A DNA stretch of 48,722 bases from Sedimenticola sp. (GTDB lineage Bacteria; Pseudomonadota; Gammaproteobacteria; Chromatiales; Chromatiaceae), in NCBI GenBank assembly GCA_026985055.1, contig JALSQZ010000125.1, positions 1 to 48,722 of the forward strand, given 5' to 3'. A program made the translations under genes and the position numbers. Shown in pieces: positions 1 to 9,094 of the stretch (position 1 is its first letter; each line of letters opens with the position of its first letter). Below the pieces are notes generated by a model. It saw only the letters and a program-made list of their open reading frames with translations. It searched no databases and was not told the DNA's origin.

Positions 1-2
1 TC

Positions 3-71
3 AATCTGCTGCTGGGCGTTTTGACCGTGATTGTTTCTACTGGCGGGGTATACTGGAACCTGCCTGTGTAG
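3..71 (+). CDS. C-terminal end of an unknown membrane protein (partial)
   Basis: An open frame enters from the left edge and stops at TAG (69-71). The 22 visible residues are mostly hydrophobic (LLLGVLTVIVSTGG, then YWNLPV at the end), as in a final membrane helix. The gene itself lies outside the window and I do not recognise the family. It runs toward pyrE and is followed by a 266-base gap with no convincing gene. In that gap CCCTGGACAT occurs twice (near 82 and 108), then comes a terminator hairpin. Confidence 0.4.
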   Translation, partial: NLLLGVLTVIVSTGGVYWNLPV

Positions 72-117
72 GCAAGCAGCGCCCTGGACATCGCCGCTCT
101 TGTGCATCCCTGGACAT

Positions 118-150
118 AAAAAAGCCCGCCGTAAAGAGGGTCGGCGGGCT
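118..150 (-). terminator. Intrinsic terminator facing pyrE
   Basis: A perfect 9-bp stem (123-131 with 142-150, AGCCCGCCG/CGGCGGGCT) has a 10-base loop. On the minus strand it is followed by a run of six T (118-123), so it fits rho-independent termination of transcription coming from pyrE. It lies 188 bases beyond the pyrE stop. Between the two I see only a small CTGAC/GTCAG inverted repeat and no gene I can support. Confidence 0.75.
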
Positions 151-337
151 AAATCTGACAACAGTCAGGAGGAGTGAGAACATTCTGGATAACATTAATT
201 ACCCACAAGGTATTGTTTCCAATGCCTTGGGAGGCAGTTTACTCTTTCCTGCGCATGCCGTATTGATCTGGCTCAATTAAATCATCATATTCTGATAAAG
301 CAGAGGTGGTGATCATGACAAAAACATGTTCGGACTC

Positions 338-982
338 TCAGTTCACTCCGTATTTCTCCCGGTATGCGCTGACGGCAGCCAGTTGATCGCTGTTGTCGCC
401 CTTTTCCTCCAGGTAGGTAATCAGGTCTTCCAGTTTCACGATGCCGGCAACAGGTATGCCGTAGTCACGTTCCACTTCCTGAATGGCAGACAGTTCACCC
501 TGCCCTTTTTCCTGACGATCCAGGGCAATCACCACGCCTGCGGCTTCGGCTCCCTGTTGCGCAATGATATCCATGGACTCGCGCACGGAAGTGCCGGCAG
601 AGATCACGTCATCGATGATGAGTATCCGTCCTTCCAGGGGATGTCCAACGATAACGCCTCCTTCGCCGTGATCCTTGGCTTCCTTGCGGTTGAAGGCATA
701 GGCTGTATCCCGGCCATGCTGGTCGTATAGCGCGGCTGCGGTTACCGCGGCGAGAGGGATGCCCTTGTAGGCGGGCCCGTAGAGTACGTCGAAATCAATA
801 TCGGCATCCACGATGGCCTGGGCGTAGTATTTTCCCAGGCGGGCCAGGGCTGCGCCCGTATTGAACAGGCCGGCATTGAAGAAATAGGGACTGATGCGGC
901 CGGATTTCAGGGTAAATTCGCCAAAACGCAGTACGCCGACATCCAGGGAGAAATCGAGGAAGTCTTTTTTGTAGTCTTGCAT
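338..982 (-). CDS. pyrE: Orotate phosphoribosyltransferase
   Basis: Transfers phosphoribose from PRPP to orotate to make OMP, the fifth step of pyrimidine synthesis, in the cytosol. The 214-residue product matches the usual bacterial PyrE length (about 213). It starts [13 protein letters not shown] and has the PRPP-binding stretch [13 protein letters not shown], plus [11 protein letters not shown] and the flexible-loop region [11 protein letters not shown]. The frame is open further upstream to 1090, but that extension overlaps xthA and has no homology, so I chose the ATG at 982. The gene diverges from xthA across 58 bases and is apart from the other pyr genes at 11.8-15.5 kb. Confidence 0.96.
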   Translation of the reverse strand: MQDYKKDFLDFSLDVGVLRFGEFTLKSGRISPYFFNAGLFNTGAALARLGKYYAQAIVDADIDFDVLYGPAYKGIPLAAVTAAALYDQHGRDTAYAFNRKEAKDHGEGGVIVGHPLEGRILIIDDVISAGTSVRESMDIIAQQGAEAAGVVIALDRQEKGQGELSAIQEVERDYGIPVAGIVKLEDLITYLEEKGDNSDQLAAVSAYREKYGVN

Positions 983-1026
983 GAGAGTCTCGGGGTTGGA
1001 AAATGATGGAGGCATGTTATCAGGAG

Positions 1027-1032
1027 TATAAT
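1027..1032 (+). promoter_or_regulatory. TATAAT -10 box just upstream of xthA
   Basis: A perfect TATAAT ends eight bases before the xthA ATG (1041). A start site about seven bases downstream would give an essentially leaderless mRNA. The opposite strand reads TATACT over the same bases, so the box may also serve pyrE. No good -35 hexamer is visible at 17 bases. Confidence 0.4.
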
Positions 1033-1040
1033 TCGCGGTC

Positions 1041-1820
1041 ATGCGAGTAATAACGGTAAATGTAAATGGCATTCGGGCCGCAGCCCGCAAGGGCTTCTTT
1101 CACTGGTTGCGGCGGCAGCGGGCGGACATCGTCTGCCTGCAGGAACTCAAGGCCCAGGCCGATCAGATCACCGATCGCCAGTTCTGGCCTCCCAGTTTCC
1201 ATTGTTTCTACCATCCCGCGGAGCGCAAGGGTTACAGTGGGGTGGGCATCTATTGCCGGGAGGAGCCGGATGCCGTGGTGGAGGGCATAGGCTGGGACTG
1301 GTTCGATGCAGAAGGGCGTTGGATCGAGGCAAGATACCAGAACTTGAGCATCGTTTCCCTGTACATGCCATCCGGCTCCCACAGCGAGGAGCGCCAGGCC
1401 ATCAAGTTCAAGGTGATGGAAAAGCTGCTGCCCTATCTCGTCGAACTGAAGGAAAGCGGGCGCGAATACATCATCTGCGGCGACTGGAATATCGCGCACA
1501 AGGCCATCGACCTGAAAAACTGGCGCTCCAACCAGAAGAACTCCGGTTTTCTGCCGGAGGAACGCGCCTGGATGGATGAGCTGTTTGGCCCGGCGGGCTT
1601 CGTGGATGCATTCCGGGTGGTGAATCAGGAACCGGATCAATATACCTGGTGGTCTAACCGTGGGCGCGCCTGGGAAAAGAACGTGGGCTGGCGCATCGAC
1701 TATCAGGTGATCACTCCGGGACTGAAAGACAAGGTGCTGGGGGCTTCCATCTACAAGCGCAAACGCTTTTCCGACCATGCGCCATTGATCACGGACTATG
1801 ACATCGGAACGGAATCTTGA
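1041..1820 (+). CDS. xthA: Exodeoxyribonuclease III (AP endonuclease, Xth family)
   Basis: Cytosolic DNA repair enzyme that cuts 5' to abasic sites and has 3'-5' exonuclease activity; magnesium-dependent fold of the EEP superfamily. The 259 residues show the family motifs in order: NVNGIR near residue 8, LQE with the metal-binding Glu near 34, GDWNIAH near 152, WRIDY near 227 and the final SDHAP. All catalytic positions I can align are present. This argues against its being a Crc regulator, the non-catalytic relative often beside pyrE in pseudomonads. It diverges from pyrE, and its TGA overlaps the start of the next gene. Confidence 0.93.
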   Translation: MRVITVNVNGIRAAARKGFFHWLRRQRADIVCLQELKAQADQITDRQFWPPSFHCFYHPAERKGYSGVGIYCREEPDAVVEGIGWDWFDAEGRWIEARYQNLSIVSLYMPSGSHSEERQAIKFKVMEKLLPYLVELKESGREYIICGDWNIAHKAIDLKNWRSNQKNSGFLPEERAWMDELFGPAGFVDAFRVVNQEPDQYTWWSNRGRAWEKNVGWRIDYQVITPGLKDKVLGASIYKRKRFSDHAPLITDYDIGTES

Positions 1821-3142
1821 GCGAGCAGAGGCAAAAACGCGGTTGGGGCGAGTCTTTTCTGGTCTATCGCAATCCGAAGGTGGTTTCCATGCTGTTTCTG
1901 GGCTTCTCTGCGGGGCTGCCCATACTGTTGGTATTCGGCACCTTGTCAGCCTGGCTGCGGGTGGAAGGCGTGGACAAGACCACCATCGGGTTTGTCAGCT
2001 GGGTAGCGCTGGCCTATGGGTTCAAGTTTCTCTGGTCGCCGTTGATCGATCGGGCCCCCATTCCTGTTCTTGGCAAGGCCTTGGGACAACGCCGTAGCTG
2101 GATGCTGGTGGCCCAACTTGGGGTGATCTATGGTCTGGTGAGCATGGCTTCCAGCGATCCAACGGGGCATCTGGCGGCAACGGTGCTGTTTGCTGTAATC
2201 ACGGCTTTCTCCTCGGCCACCCAGGACATCAGTATCGATGCCTGGCGCATCGAAGCTATTGGAGAAGACTACCAGGGGGCCATGGCGGGAGCCTATCAGC
2301 TGGGGTACCGTCTCGGCATGATCGTGGCGGGTGGTGGCGCCTTCAGCCTGGCGCATTTCTATTCCTGGCCCATGGCGTATTTGTTCATGGCGGCTTTCAT
2401 GCTGGTTGGTCCCTTGATGGTGATGCTCATCGCCGAGCCGGAACATCCGCCTCTATCCGCCGCCGATAGCAAGCAACCGGCCTTGTTGCGCCTGAAACGC
2501 TGGTTCGTGGGGGCAGTGCTGAATCCTTTTCGGGAATTTTTCCAGCGCCAGGGTTTGTTTGCGCTGGTGATTCTGGCCTTCATCATGGTGTATCGAATCA
2601 GTGACATCACCCTGGGAGTGATGGCCAATCCATTCTATATAGACATGGGGTATTCCGAGCTGGAGATCGGCCTGGTAACCAAGACTGTCGGTCCTTTCGT
2701 GACCATTGCCGGTGCGCTGGCGGGCGGTGTGCTGGTGATGCGTTATGGAAAGATGCGCATGCTTCTGCTGGGCGCTGTGCTGGTGGTGGTCACCAATCTT
2801 CTGTTTGCCTGGCTGGCGACTCAGGAGGCTGAGTTGTTGTGGCTGATCCTGGTGGTTGGAGCCGACAATCTGGCGGCGGGTATTGCCACGACTACCTTTG
2901 TTGCCTATTTGTCGGCACTGACCAACAAGGCCTACACGGCAACCCAGTATGCCCTGTTCAGTTCCATCATGTTGCTGCTGGCGAAGTTTGTCGCCGGATT
3001 CTCCGGCCTTGTGGTGGACGCCACCAGCTACCCTGTCTTCTTTGTCTATGCAGCAGCGCTGGGGATTCCGTCCATTTTGTTGATCCTGGTGCTGATAAAA
3101 CAGGAGCAGCAGTGCAGGCCGGAGGAGGTGGTGGAAGCATGA
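1817..3142 (+). CDS. AmpG-like MFS permease
   Basis: Inner-membrane major facilitator protein of 441 residues with about 12 hydrophobic segments. Early residues LFLGFSAGLPILLVFGTLSAWL and the internal stretch QDISIDAWRIEA are typical of the AmpG (muropeptide importer) family, so import of anhydromuropeptides for cell-wall recycling is the likely role. The start is a TTG inside the TTGA that also ends xthA. Its own stop overlaps the next start by four bases, so xthA and the two transporters look co-transcribed. The substrate is inferred from family only. Confidence 0.85.
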   Translation: MSEQRQKRGWGESFLVYRNPKVVSMLFLGFSAGLPILLVFGTLSAWLRVEGVDKTTIGFVSWVALAYGFKFLWSPLIDRAPIPVLGKALGQRRSWMLVAQLGVIYGLVSMASSDPTGHLAATVLFAVITAFSSATQDISIDAWRIEAIGEDYQGAMAGAYQLGYRLGMIVAGGGAFSLAHFYSWPMAYLFMAAFMLVGPLMVMLIAEPEHPPLSAADSKQPALLRLKRWFVGAVLNPFREFFQRQGLFALVILAFIMVYRISDITLGVMANPFYIDMGYSELEIGLVTKTVGPFVTIAGALAGGVLVMRYGKMRMLLLGAVLVVVTNLLFAWLATQEAELLWLILVVGADNLAAGIATTTFVAYLSALTNKAYTATQYALFSSIMLLLAKFVAGFSGLVVDATSYPVFFVYAAALGIPSILLILVLIKQEQQCRPEEVVEA

Positions 3143-3819
3143 ATCCCGATCTGTTGGGTGCTTTTGTGGTCGGGTTATTGGGAGGAGTGCATTGCCTGGG
3201 AATGTGCGGTGGCATCATCGGTGCTCTGACCCTTGGGTTGCCGCAGCAGGATGCAGCCAGCGCCCGTTTCTGGGTTTTGCAGCTGGCCTACAACCTTGGA
3301 AGAATCCTCAGTTATATGCTGGCGGGCATGATCGCCGGTGGTCTGGGTCTGCTGCTGGCCCAGGCGGGACCGTTGCAATATACCCAGCAGATCCTCAGTG
3401 TCATCGCCGGCCTGTTCATGATCATGATGGGGCTTTATCTAGGGGGATGGTGGATGGGCCTTGCGCGGGTGGAAAAGGCCGGCTCGGCAGTCTGGAAACG
3501 CATTGAACCACTGGGCAGAAAGCTGTTGCCCGTACGCTCTCCTGTACAGGCTTTCCTGTTGGGCATGGTCTGGGGCTGGTTGCCCTGCGGACTGGTTTAC
3601 AGTGTGCTGATCTGGTCCCTGTCTGCCGGAGGCCTGTTTTCCGGAGCCGTGCTCATGGGGGTGTTCGGTCTCGGCACATTGCCCAATCTGCTGCTCATGG
3701 GCGCGGCAGCCGGATGGCTGGGCGCATTGTTGCGCAAGCCTCTGGCGCGCAAGGTCGCCGGTCTGCTGGTGATTCTGTTTGGCCTGATGATGCTGCTGCA
3801 GTTACGTCCGGCTGTCTGA
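3139..3819 (+). CDS. TauE/SafE-type (DsbD-like) membrane protein
   Basis: A 226-residue membrane protein with about six hydrophobic segments. The N-terminal motif GVHCLGMCGG followed by a later WGWLPCGLVYS is characteristic of the sulfite exporter TauE/SafE group, which resembles the membrane part of DsbD and is often near cytochrome oxidase maturation genes. Paired cysteines (C-x-x-x-C near the start and one in LPCG) suggest a thiol or metal-related role, but the substrate is unknown. The ATG at 3139 overlaps the permease stop (ATGA). The frame is open much further upstream, but that part is a shadow of the permease. Convergent with the DUF4426 gene, five bases apart. Confidence 0.85.
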   Translation: MNPDLLGAFVVGLLGGVHCLGMCGGIIGALTLGLPQQDAASARFWVLQLAYNLGRILSYMLAGMIAGGLGLLLAQAGPLQYTQQILSVIAGLFMIMMGLYLGGWWMGLARVEKAGSAVWKRIEPLGRKLLPVRSPVQAFLLGMVWGWLPCGLVYSVLIWSLSAGGLFSGAVLMGVFGLGTLPNLLLMGAAAGWLGALLRKPLARKVAGLLVILFGLMMLLQLRPAV

Positions 3820-3824
3820 TTGAA

Positions 3825-4271
3825 TCAGCGGGTAAAAAACTGTTGTTTCAGTGAAGCATGCAACACCCGGGTTTCCCCATTGGGTATGGCTTCTATGCTG
3901 AAAGTGACCGACTCCTGATTTTCCACCAGAAATTCGCCAATATAGTAGACGGCACCCTGTTCCTTGATTTCCCGCACGGGAATCGTGCGCACCTGGCCAC
4001 GCAGATTGTGGGAGGTGACTTTTACCTGGGCGGTAACCGGGGTGCCGGTGGTTCCCGGCACGTTTCTGATGATGCTGATGTTGATCAGCGCCCGATTGGG
4101 GCTGCGCCGGATATTGTAGCGGCTGGCCATTTCCGGGGAAAGTTCATTGCTCAAAAAGGCATTGTGATGGATGGTATAACCGCCAATCCTGGTGCTGTTT
4201 TCGGCAAGAACGAAGCCGCTGCTCAGAATCAGAGCCAACAGCGATAGAAAAATCAGTCTGGTTTTTAGCAT
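3825..4271 (-). CDS. DUF4426 periplasmic protein
   Basis: A 148-residue exported protein: residues 1-23 form a signal peptide (MLKTRLIFLSLLALILSSGFVLA, in two parts MLKTRLIFLS and LLALILSSGFVLA). The mature part contains HHNAFLSNELSPEMASRY, RSPNRALINISI and repeated beta-type stretches, as in the DUF4426 family. This family is known in gammaproteobacteria next to the metX/yggT/proC region, but its function is undefined. The product is probably periplasmic with an immunoglobulin-like fold (inferred from the strand pattern). Repeats lie in its upstream region. Confidence 0.85.
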   Translation of the reverse strand: MLKTRLIFLSLLALILSSGFVLAENSTRIGGYTIHHNAFLSNELSPEMASRYNIRRSPNRALINISIIRNVPGTTGTPVTAQVKVTSHNLRGQVRTIPVREIKEQGAVYYIGEFLVENQESVTFSIEAIPNGETRVLHASLKQQFFTR

Positions 4272-4299
4272 GATGTTCTCCTCGGTGCGTTTTTGAATA

Positions 4300-4400
4300 G
4301 GGCATCTCGAAAAATCGGGCTCCCCCGATTAGTAAAAGTCATTTTTCCGCAATCGGTTAACAGGCTGTTGAAAAAACACCGTTTTTCAATATCCTGTCAA
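4300..4400. repeat. Two short hairpin repeats, families 2 and 1
   Basis: GGGCATCTCGAAAAATC (4300-4316) merges into the hairpin ATCGGG/CCCGAT (4314-4329); this is family 2, also seen at 9095 and 31121. Next comes family 1: TTAACAGGCTGTTGAAAAA (4357-4375) and its imperfect inverse TTTTTCAATATCCTGTCAA (4382-4400). The block lies in the 240-base gap between the dynamin-like gene (downstream side) and the DUF4426 gene (upstream side). Nothing else recognisable is in that gap. Confidence 0.7.
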
Positions 4401-4511
4401 TACAGGACCGGCGGATGACCGGAAATCTTGCCAAACCGGATTAGATGGTAGTCTGTCTCCAGTATAGAACAATCGATCCTTTTTGCCCGCGAGGTGAAAC
4501 TTCAGGGGGTG

Positions 4512-6506
4512 TCAGGCTGTTTTCTTGATGGCGTCACCCCGTGTGCCGTCGAGCTTGGTGGTGCGTTGATCCGACAAGGGGTTTTCCAGGGTGGCAATAA
4601 CCTTTTGCAGGGTGGCCAGCTGAATCTTCTGCTGGGCGGTATCCTGTTTCAGCGCCTGCAGTCGTTGACGCACGGTGGTGCGGGAGCGGCCGGTAAGTTT
4701 CAGGTCGGACAGCTGCTGGGAAAGTACCGCACGGTGTTCATGAACCTGGGCAGTCAAGGGATCCAGGGCGGTTTCCAGCCAGTCCTTTGCATCGTTATGT
4801 GCATTGCGGAAAGTCAGCTCCACGCGATGCACCACCGTCTGGAAGTATCGCTTGATGGCAAAATGCTTTTCGGTAAGTGTGGTGCGTGGGCTTTTACGGA
4901 AGATTTCTGCTTCCTGATAGATGAGGTTCAGCTCAACCTGGTGGGTGATCAGGGACAGCATGCGCGGGTCACCAAGGTTCATGCCATGCCGGGTCTGGAA
5001 GCGTCGATAGATGGTGCGAATCAGACGGCGCATTTCCTGGGACTGGTTTGCAGCGATTTCCATCTGGCTGTTGATGTCATCGAAAAGCTCGCGCATGGCT
5101 TCCTTCAGGCCAACAGTGGTCCAGGCGCCGGACATGTGTTTCTTTGCCTTGCCGATGATGTGGTGCAGGGTTTGAGGTGAGAGGGCATCCAGCAGGATCT
5201 TGCCATGCGTGGTGAAGTCCGCCCGGGATTGCTTGTAGGCATTGATGCTGGCCTGGTAGCGGGCCTTGTCCGCCTGGGCCTGCTTGAGCAGTTTGTCGAT
5301 GGCGACTTCACTCTTGGTGCTCAGATCCTTGAGTTCCTGAGCCTGTTTCTTCATGCGCTTGAGGCGTGAAGCAACCAGGGTCTTGATGTTGTCCAGGGCA
5401 CTGTGCACCAGTTCGGTGGATTGTTCCACGATCAGTGCCTGGCGGTTGTGCACCAGGGTTTCCGCCAGGTGTTTCTCCAGTTTGGGGATTCCGGAGCGGA
5501 TTTCCAGTTCCTTGTCTTTCTTGATGCGTCCCAGGAGTCCCTTGTGCGCGGATACGGCAAAAATCTGTTTGTGTTTGACCTCGAGAATCTGTGCAACTTC
5601 CAGCCGCTGGCGCTCGATGGTCTGGTTGACTTCGGCATCACTACGCAGCTCGTCCCACAGGGTATCGGTTTTGTTCAGTACCACGATGGCGCCGAGTTTC
5701 TTGCGCGTGCCGGGCTGCTGTATGAGCTGCTGCCACATTTCCATGTCGGATTTTGTGACCCCGGTGTCCGCCCCCAGGACGAACAGGCGCGCCTGGGCGT
5801 TGGGCAATATTTCGTAGGTCAGCTCCGGCTCCGCGCTGACGGCATTGAGGCCGGGGGTGTCGAGAATACGCAAGCCCTGACTGAGCAAGGGGTGCCGGTA
5901 ATTGAGATGGGCCAGGCGCCAGGCGGGTATGGATACCAGTCTTTCCAGGTCGTCGTCGGTTTCGTCCAGATTGTCCAGCCCCATCTGCACGGCCGTATCC
6001 CGGGGCACCATCTTGTTTTCCTTGATCTTGAGCAGCTTGTTGTACATGTCTTCGCTGTCGTCGATCTTCAGAGGAATATGTTCCCATTTTTCCGGTTGGG
6101 ACTGGAGATCGAAAAGGCTGGTTTCTTCCAGGCGGGTTTCTATGGGTAGCAGGCGCAGATACGGTTCTTCCTGATTGTCCTGGAAGATTTCCGTGGGGCA
6201 CATGGTGGTGCGACCGGCATCGGTGGGCAGCAGACGGAAAGCATGATCGCCAAAGAAAAGGGAATTGATGAGTTCCGTCTTGCCCCGGGAAAATTCGCCT
6301 ACGATGGCAACCGTTACATAGTCCTGGCGCAGGGTGATGTTGGCATGCTGTATGGCTTGTTGAGCCTGGGAGGTGAACAATCCCTGTTGCTTCAGCCATC
6401 CTTCCAGCTGCTCCATGGTATGCAGCTGGCGCATTTTCCAGCGGGCAAATCCCTGCAACTGGTCTTGAAGTTCTCCATTCCCCATGATGTATTCTTGATC
6501 CCCCAT
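4512..6506 (-). CDS. Dynamin-family GTPase
   Basis: A large GTPase of 664 residues. Near residue 70 the P-loop GEFSRGKTELINSL is followed by a switch threonine region (GRTTMCPTEI), the G3 motif LDTPGLN and the G4 motif LNKTD. The C-terminal half is long, helical and charged, as expected for a dynamin-like stalk. Bacterial dynamin-like proteins remodel or protect membranes, but the role of this one is not known. I see no clear membrane helix. The frame opens at a TTG (6551) without a ribosome site. The ATG at 6506 has AAGGA seven bases before it and is preferred; an ATG at 6485 is also possible. It appears to be a single-gene unit flanked by hairpin repeats on both sides. Confidence 0.88.
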   Translation of the reverse strand: MGDQEYIMGNGELQDQLQGFARWKMRQLHTMEQLEGWLKQQGLFTSQAQQAIQHANITLRQDYVTVAIVGEFSRGKTELINSLFFGDHAFRLLPTDAGRTTMCPTEIFQDNQEEPYLRLLPIETRLEETSLFDLQSQPEKWEHIPLKIDDSEDMYNKLLKIKENKMVPRDTAVQMGLDNLDETDDDLERLVSIPAWRLAHLNYRHPLLSQGLRILDTPGLNAVSAEPELTYEILPNAQARLFVLGADTGVTKSDMEMWQQLIQQPGTRKKLGAIVVLNKTDTLWDELRSDAEVNQTIERQRLEVAQILEVKHKQIFAVSAHKGLLGRIKKDKELEIRSGIPKLEKHLAETLVHNRQALIVEQSTELVHSALDNIKTLVASRLKRMKKQAQELKDLSTKSEVAIDKLLKQAQADKARYQASINAYKQSRADFTTHGKILLDALSPQTLHHIIGKAKKHMSGAWTTVGLKEAMRELFDDINSQMEIAANQSQEMRRLIRTIYRRFQTRHGMNLGDPRMLSLITHQVELNLIYQEAEIFRKSPRTTLTEKHFAIKRYFQTVVHRVELTFRNAHNDAKDWLETALDPLTAQVHEHRAVLSQQLSDLKLTGRSRTTVRQRLQALKQDTAQQKIQLATLQKVIATLENPLSDQRTTKLDGTRGDAIKKTA

Positions 6507-6560
6507 AAGCCGATCCTTGAAAATATACTCCTCTGTGTGGGGCTTTATCAACAGCTAATC

Positions 6561-6636
6561 CAACAGGCCGTTGAAAAACGGCATTTTCCGGTACCGGGTT
6601 GAAAAAGTCCAGGGAAGGGCTTTTTCAACACCTTAA
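6561..6636. repeat. Family 1 hairpin repeat after yggU
   Basis: Starts CAACAGGCCGTTGAAAAACG and ends at CTTTTTCAACACCTTAA, abutting the yggU stop codon. Inside, 6599-6610 pairs with 6617-6628 (TTGAAAAAGTCC, with one mismatch). Its reverse complement aligns well to the repeat at 11576, including the TTGAAAAAGnCCTTCCC core and ACCGGAAAATGC. On the minus strand the inner hairpin carries a T-rich arm and may act as a terminator for the yggS-yggU operon. Confidence 0.7.
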
Positions 6637-6924
6637 CTAAGAAAGCAGTATATCAGGAAGGGCGGAGAGTCCTTTGATGCGGACGCGTTTGTTTCGGCTG
6701 GTATGGCCGGTTTCCACCTGGATGCTGGACTTGGGCACACCCAGCAATCTGGAAAGATAACGGATCAGTTGTTCATTTGCCTTGCCGTCCACAGGGGCGG
6801 CCTTGATGCGCAGTTTGCGCTGATCTTCCATCACTTGCGCAAAACCTTCCTTGCTTGATCGGGGTTGCACCCTGATGAACAGCAACAGGTCGTCGCCGTC
6901 TTTTCGATACCAGTTGCCACTCAT
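6637..6924 (-). CDS. yggU: YggU/DUF167 family protein
   Basis: A small cytosolic protein of 95 residues. The motifs are IRVQPRSSKEGF, IKAAPVDGKANEQLIRYLS and the GVPKSSIQVETGHTSRNKRV segment, all typical of the DUF167/YggU family, whose biochemical function is unknown. The ATG (6924) overlaps the yggT stop by one base (TGATG), so translation is probably coupled. The frame is open to 7170, but that part is a shadow of yggT. Last gene of the yggS-proC-yggT-yggU operon. Confidence 0.92.
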   Translation of the reverse strand: MSGNWYRKDGDDLLLFIRVQPRSSKEGFAQVMEDQRKLRIKAAPVDGKANEQLIRYLSRLLGVPKSSIQVETGHTSRNKRVRIKGLSALPDILLS

Positions 6925-7499
6925 CAGACCAGGGCGGCGACCAGTTGTTGCAGGGGAGGGATGAGCAGCATTTTCAGCAGAATCAGGCCAATGATGGCGG
7001 CCATGGGAGACAGATCCAGACCACCGAAGACCGGAATGATCTGCTGTATCGGGCGCAATACCGGAGCCGTGAAGCTGTGCAGCAGGGAGGCAGCCGGATT
7101 GTATGTGCCCGGGTTCACCCAGCTGAGTATGGCCTGGATGATGATGGCGTAAAGGAAGATGTTGATACACAGTTCCACCAGTCCGGGAATGGCGCCCAGG
7201 ATTGCCAGCAGGGGCTGAAATCCGGCGCCGGCCAGGGCGGTTACCAACAACAGTTCCACGGCCTTGAGTATCCAGGCGAGAACCAGGGCGGACAGATCCA
7301 TGCCGCCCACACCCGGTATCACCCGGCGCATGGGTACCAGTACTGGCGATGTGATCCTGACAATGAACTGGGACAGGGGGTTATAGAAATCCGAGCGGGT
7401 CAGCTGCAGAAAGAAGCGCAGCAACACCACCAGGATGTAGGCCTCGAACAGAACCTGTACCAGAAATATCAGAGGGTTGGTCAGATAGCCGCCGCCCAT
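6924..7499 (-). CDS. yggT: YggT family membrane protein
   Basis: Inner-membrane protein of 191 residues made of two YggT repeats. Each repeat has a hydrophobic segment followed by a proline-rich amphipathic part (ITSPVLVPMRRVIPGVGGMDLS in the first, FTAPVLRPIQQIIPVFGGLDLS in the second, each shown only as a marker). Some YggT relatives are linked to osmotic or division phenotypes, but no precise activity is known. Start and stop overlap its neighbours by one to three bases (TAATG with proC, TGATG with yggU). Confidence 0.92.
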   Translation of the reverse strand: MGGGYLTNPLIFLVQVLFEAYILVVLLRFFLQLTRSDFYNPLSQFIVRITSPVLVPMRRVIPGVGGMDLSALVLAWILKAVELLLVTALAGAGFQPLLAILGAIPGLVELCINIFLYAIIIQAILSWVNPGTYNPAASLLHSFTAPVLRPIQQIIPVFGGLDLSPMAAIIGLILLKMLLIPPLQQLVAALV

Positions 7500-8329
7500 T
7501 ATTCGTTTCCTCCCATGGATTCGGACAGTTCGATGGAACGATCCCGGGCGGCGCGCAGCGCCTTGTCCACCAGTTGTGTCAGTCCACCCGTGGCAAAGAC
7601 TTCCAGCGCTTTTTCCGTGGTTCCACCGGGAGAGGTTACGCTGTTGCGCAGATTTTCCAGGCCGGACGGGCTTTCCATGGCCATGCGCGCCGCGCCCAGT
7701 GCGGTCTGCAAGACCAGCAGGTGGGCTGTTTTGTCTGGCAGCCCCAATGAGCGGGCGCTGTTTTCCATGGCCTCCATGAACAGGAAGAAATAGGCGGGGC
7801 CACTCCCGGATACGGCAGTAAGCGCATCCATCTGATTTTCATCGTCCAGCCATACGGCGATCCCCGTGGCGCGCATGATGTGTTCAGCGAGTTCCCGCAA
7901 GCCCTGGTCGATATCAGGCGGAGCAAAAAGGCCGCTGGCGCCGGCACCGAGCATGGCGGGGGTATTGGGCATGATCCGGATGACCGGTACGCCAGTCCCC
8001 AGCCAGGACTGCAGGCTGGCATGCCGAATGCCAGCCGCAATGGAAAGGCACAGGGGGCGGTTCTGCTCCAGTGTCGGTGCCAGATCGAGTGCAACGGCCT
8101 TGAGTGCCTGGGGTTTGACGGCCAGTATGAGGATGTCTGCCTGACGGGCGGCTTCCCGGTTGTCATCCAGTGTGCGGATGCCAAAACGGGCGGCCAGTTG
8201 CTCCCGGCGTGCTTCATCCGGTTCCGCCACCAGGATATGGCCGGGATCGGCGCCGTCTTCCAGCAGCCCGTTGATCATGGCGCTGGCCATGTTGCCACCG
8301 CCAATGAATACCAGAGTCTTCGTCTTCAT
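7499..8329 (-). CDS. proC: Pyrroline-5-carboxylate reductase
   Basis: Reduces 1-pyrroline-5-carboxylate to proline with NAD(P)H, the last step of proline synthesis, in the cytosol. The 276 residues begin with the Rossmann motif FIGGGNMASAMINGL. Further on are LAVKPQ, RIMPNTPAMLGAGASGL, the substrate-binding TAVSGSGPAYFFLFMEAM and the C-terminal TSPGGTTEKAL. Full length for the family. It overlaps yggS by four bases upstream and yggT downstream. Confidence 0.97.
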   Translation of the reverse strand: MKTKTLVFIGGGNMASAMINGLLEDGADPGHILVAEPDEARREQLAARFGIRTLDDNREAARQADILILAVKPQALKAVALDLAPTLEQNRPLCLSIAAGIRHASLQSWLGTGVPVIRIMPNTPAMLGAGASGLFAPPDIDQGLRELAEHIMRATGIAVWLDDENQMDALTAVSGSGPAYFFLFMEAMENSARSLGLPDKTAHLLVLQTALGAARMAMESPSGLENLRNSVTSPGGTTEKALEVFATGGLTQLVDKALRAARDRSIELSESMGGNE

Positions 8330-9015
8330 TTGTTTTTTCTCGGTCCGAATATCGCTGTGCCTATGCGCACCATTGTAGCGCCTTCGCAGATCGCTGCCTG
8401 CATATCTCCCGACATGCCCATGGACAAGGTGTCCAGCCTGTGCCCTCGGTCGTTCATCTGTTGCAGAAGCCGCCGAAGCTGGCCAAATACCTGACGCTGA
8501 AGCTTTTCGTCGGCGCTGGCGGGAGGCATGGTCATGAGTCCGCGAAGTTCAAGGTGGGGCAGATCCTGCAGTTTTTCAAGCAGGTCGGGCAGTTCATCGG
8601 CGCCAATGCCTCCCTTGCTCCGTTCCCCGGTCAGGTTCAGCTGGATACAAATATTCAGCGCGGGCAGATCCGCCGGGCGCTGCTCGTTCAGGCGTCTGGC
8701 GTGCTTGAAGTCGTGCAGGGCATGCACCCAGGAAAAGTGTCCCGCAATGTCCCGGGTCTTGTTCGATTGAATGCGTCCGATGAAATGCCATTCCAGCCCC
8801 AGGTGCTGCAGCGCATGGATCTTGGGCAGGGCATCCTGTAGATAGTTTTCGCCAAAAGCCTGCTGCCCGCCAGCCACGGCGGCAAGGATGTCCTCTACCG
8901 GACTGGTCTTGCTTACCGCCAGCAGCTGTATCCGGGAGGGATCCCTGTCACAAGAACGGGCAATGCTGCTTATCTGTCCGCGCAGCTGTGATAATCTTTC
9001 TTCGATAGTCGCCAT
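8326..9015 (-). CDS. yggS: PLP homeostasis protein YggS
   Basis: Pyridoxal-phosphate binding protein of the YggS/PROSC family, with a TIM-barrel fold and no known enzyme activity; it buffers PLP and affects amino acid balance. The 229 residues contain LLAVSKTSP (the PLP lysine), FGENYLQDALPK, WHFIGRIQSNK, LRGLMTMPP and the phosphate-binding SMGMSGDMQAAICEGATMVRIGTAIFG region. First gene of the operon with proC, yggT and yggU, divergent from pilT across a gap filled with hairpins. Confidence 0.96.
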   Translation of the reverse strand: MATIEERLSQLRGQISSIARSCDRDPSRIQLLAVSKTSPVEDILAAVAGGQQAFGENYLQDALPKIHALQHLGLEWHFIGRIQSNKTRDIAGHFSWVHALHDFKHARRLNEQRPADLPALNICIQLNLTGERSKGGIGADELPDLLEKLQDLPHLELRGLMTMPPASADEKLQRQVFGQLRRLLQQMNDRGHRLDTLSMGMSGDMQAAICEGATMVRIGTAIFGPRKNK

Positions 9016-9094
9016 GATGCAATCCGGGCCAGGTGAGATCGATGAAAATACCTTATCGGATTTTGCCAGCCTGTACTATCATAACCGGACAAAA

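Noticed and set aside
315..386. 23-codon open frame with a good ribosome site near the pyrE end
   Set aside because: GAGGTGG precedes the ATG, but the frame runs antisense into the pyrE 3' end and shows no recognisable feature.
1041..1820. xthA as a Crc-type regulator
   Set aside because: Position next to pyrE recalls crc of Pseudomonas, but the catalytic Glu, GDWN, RID and SDH residues are all kept, so an active nuclease is more likely.
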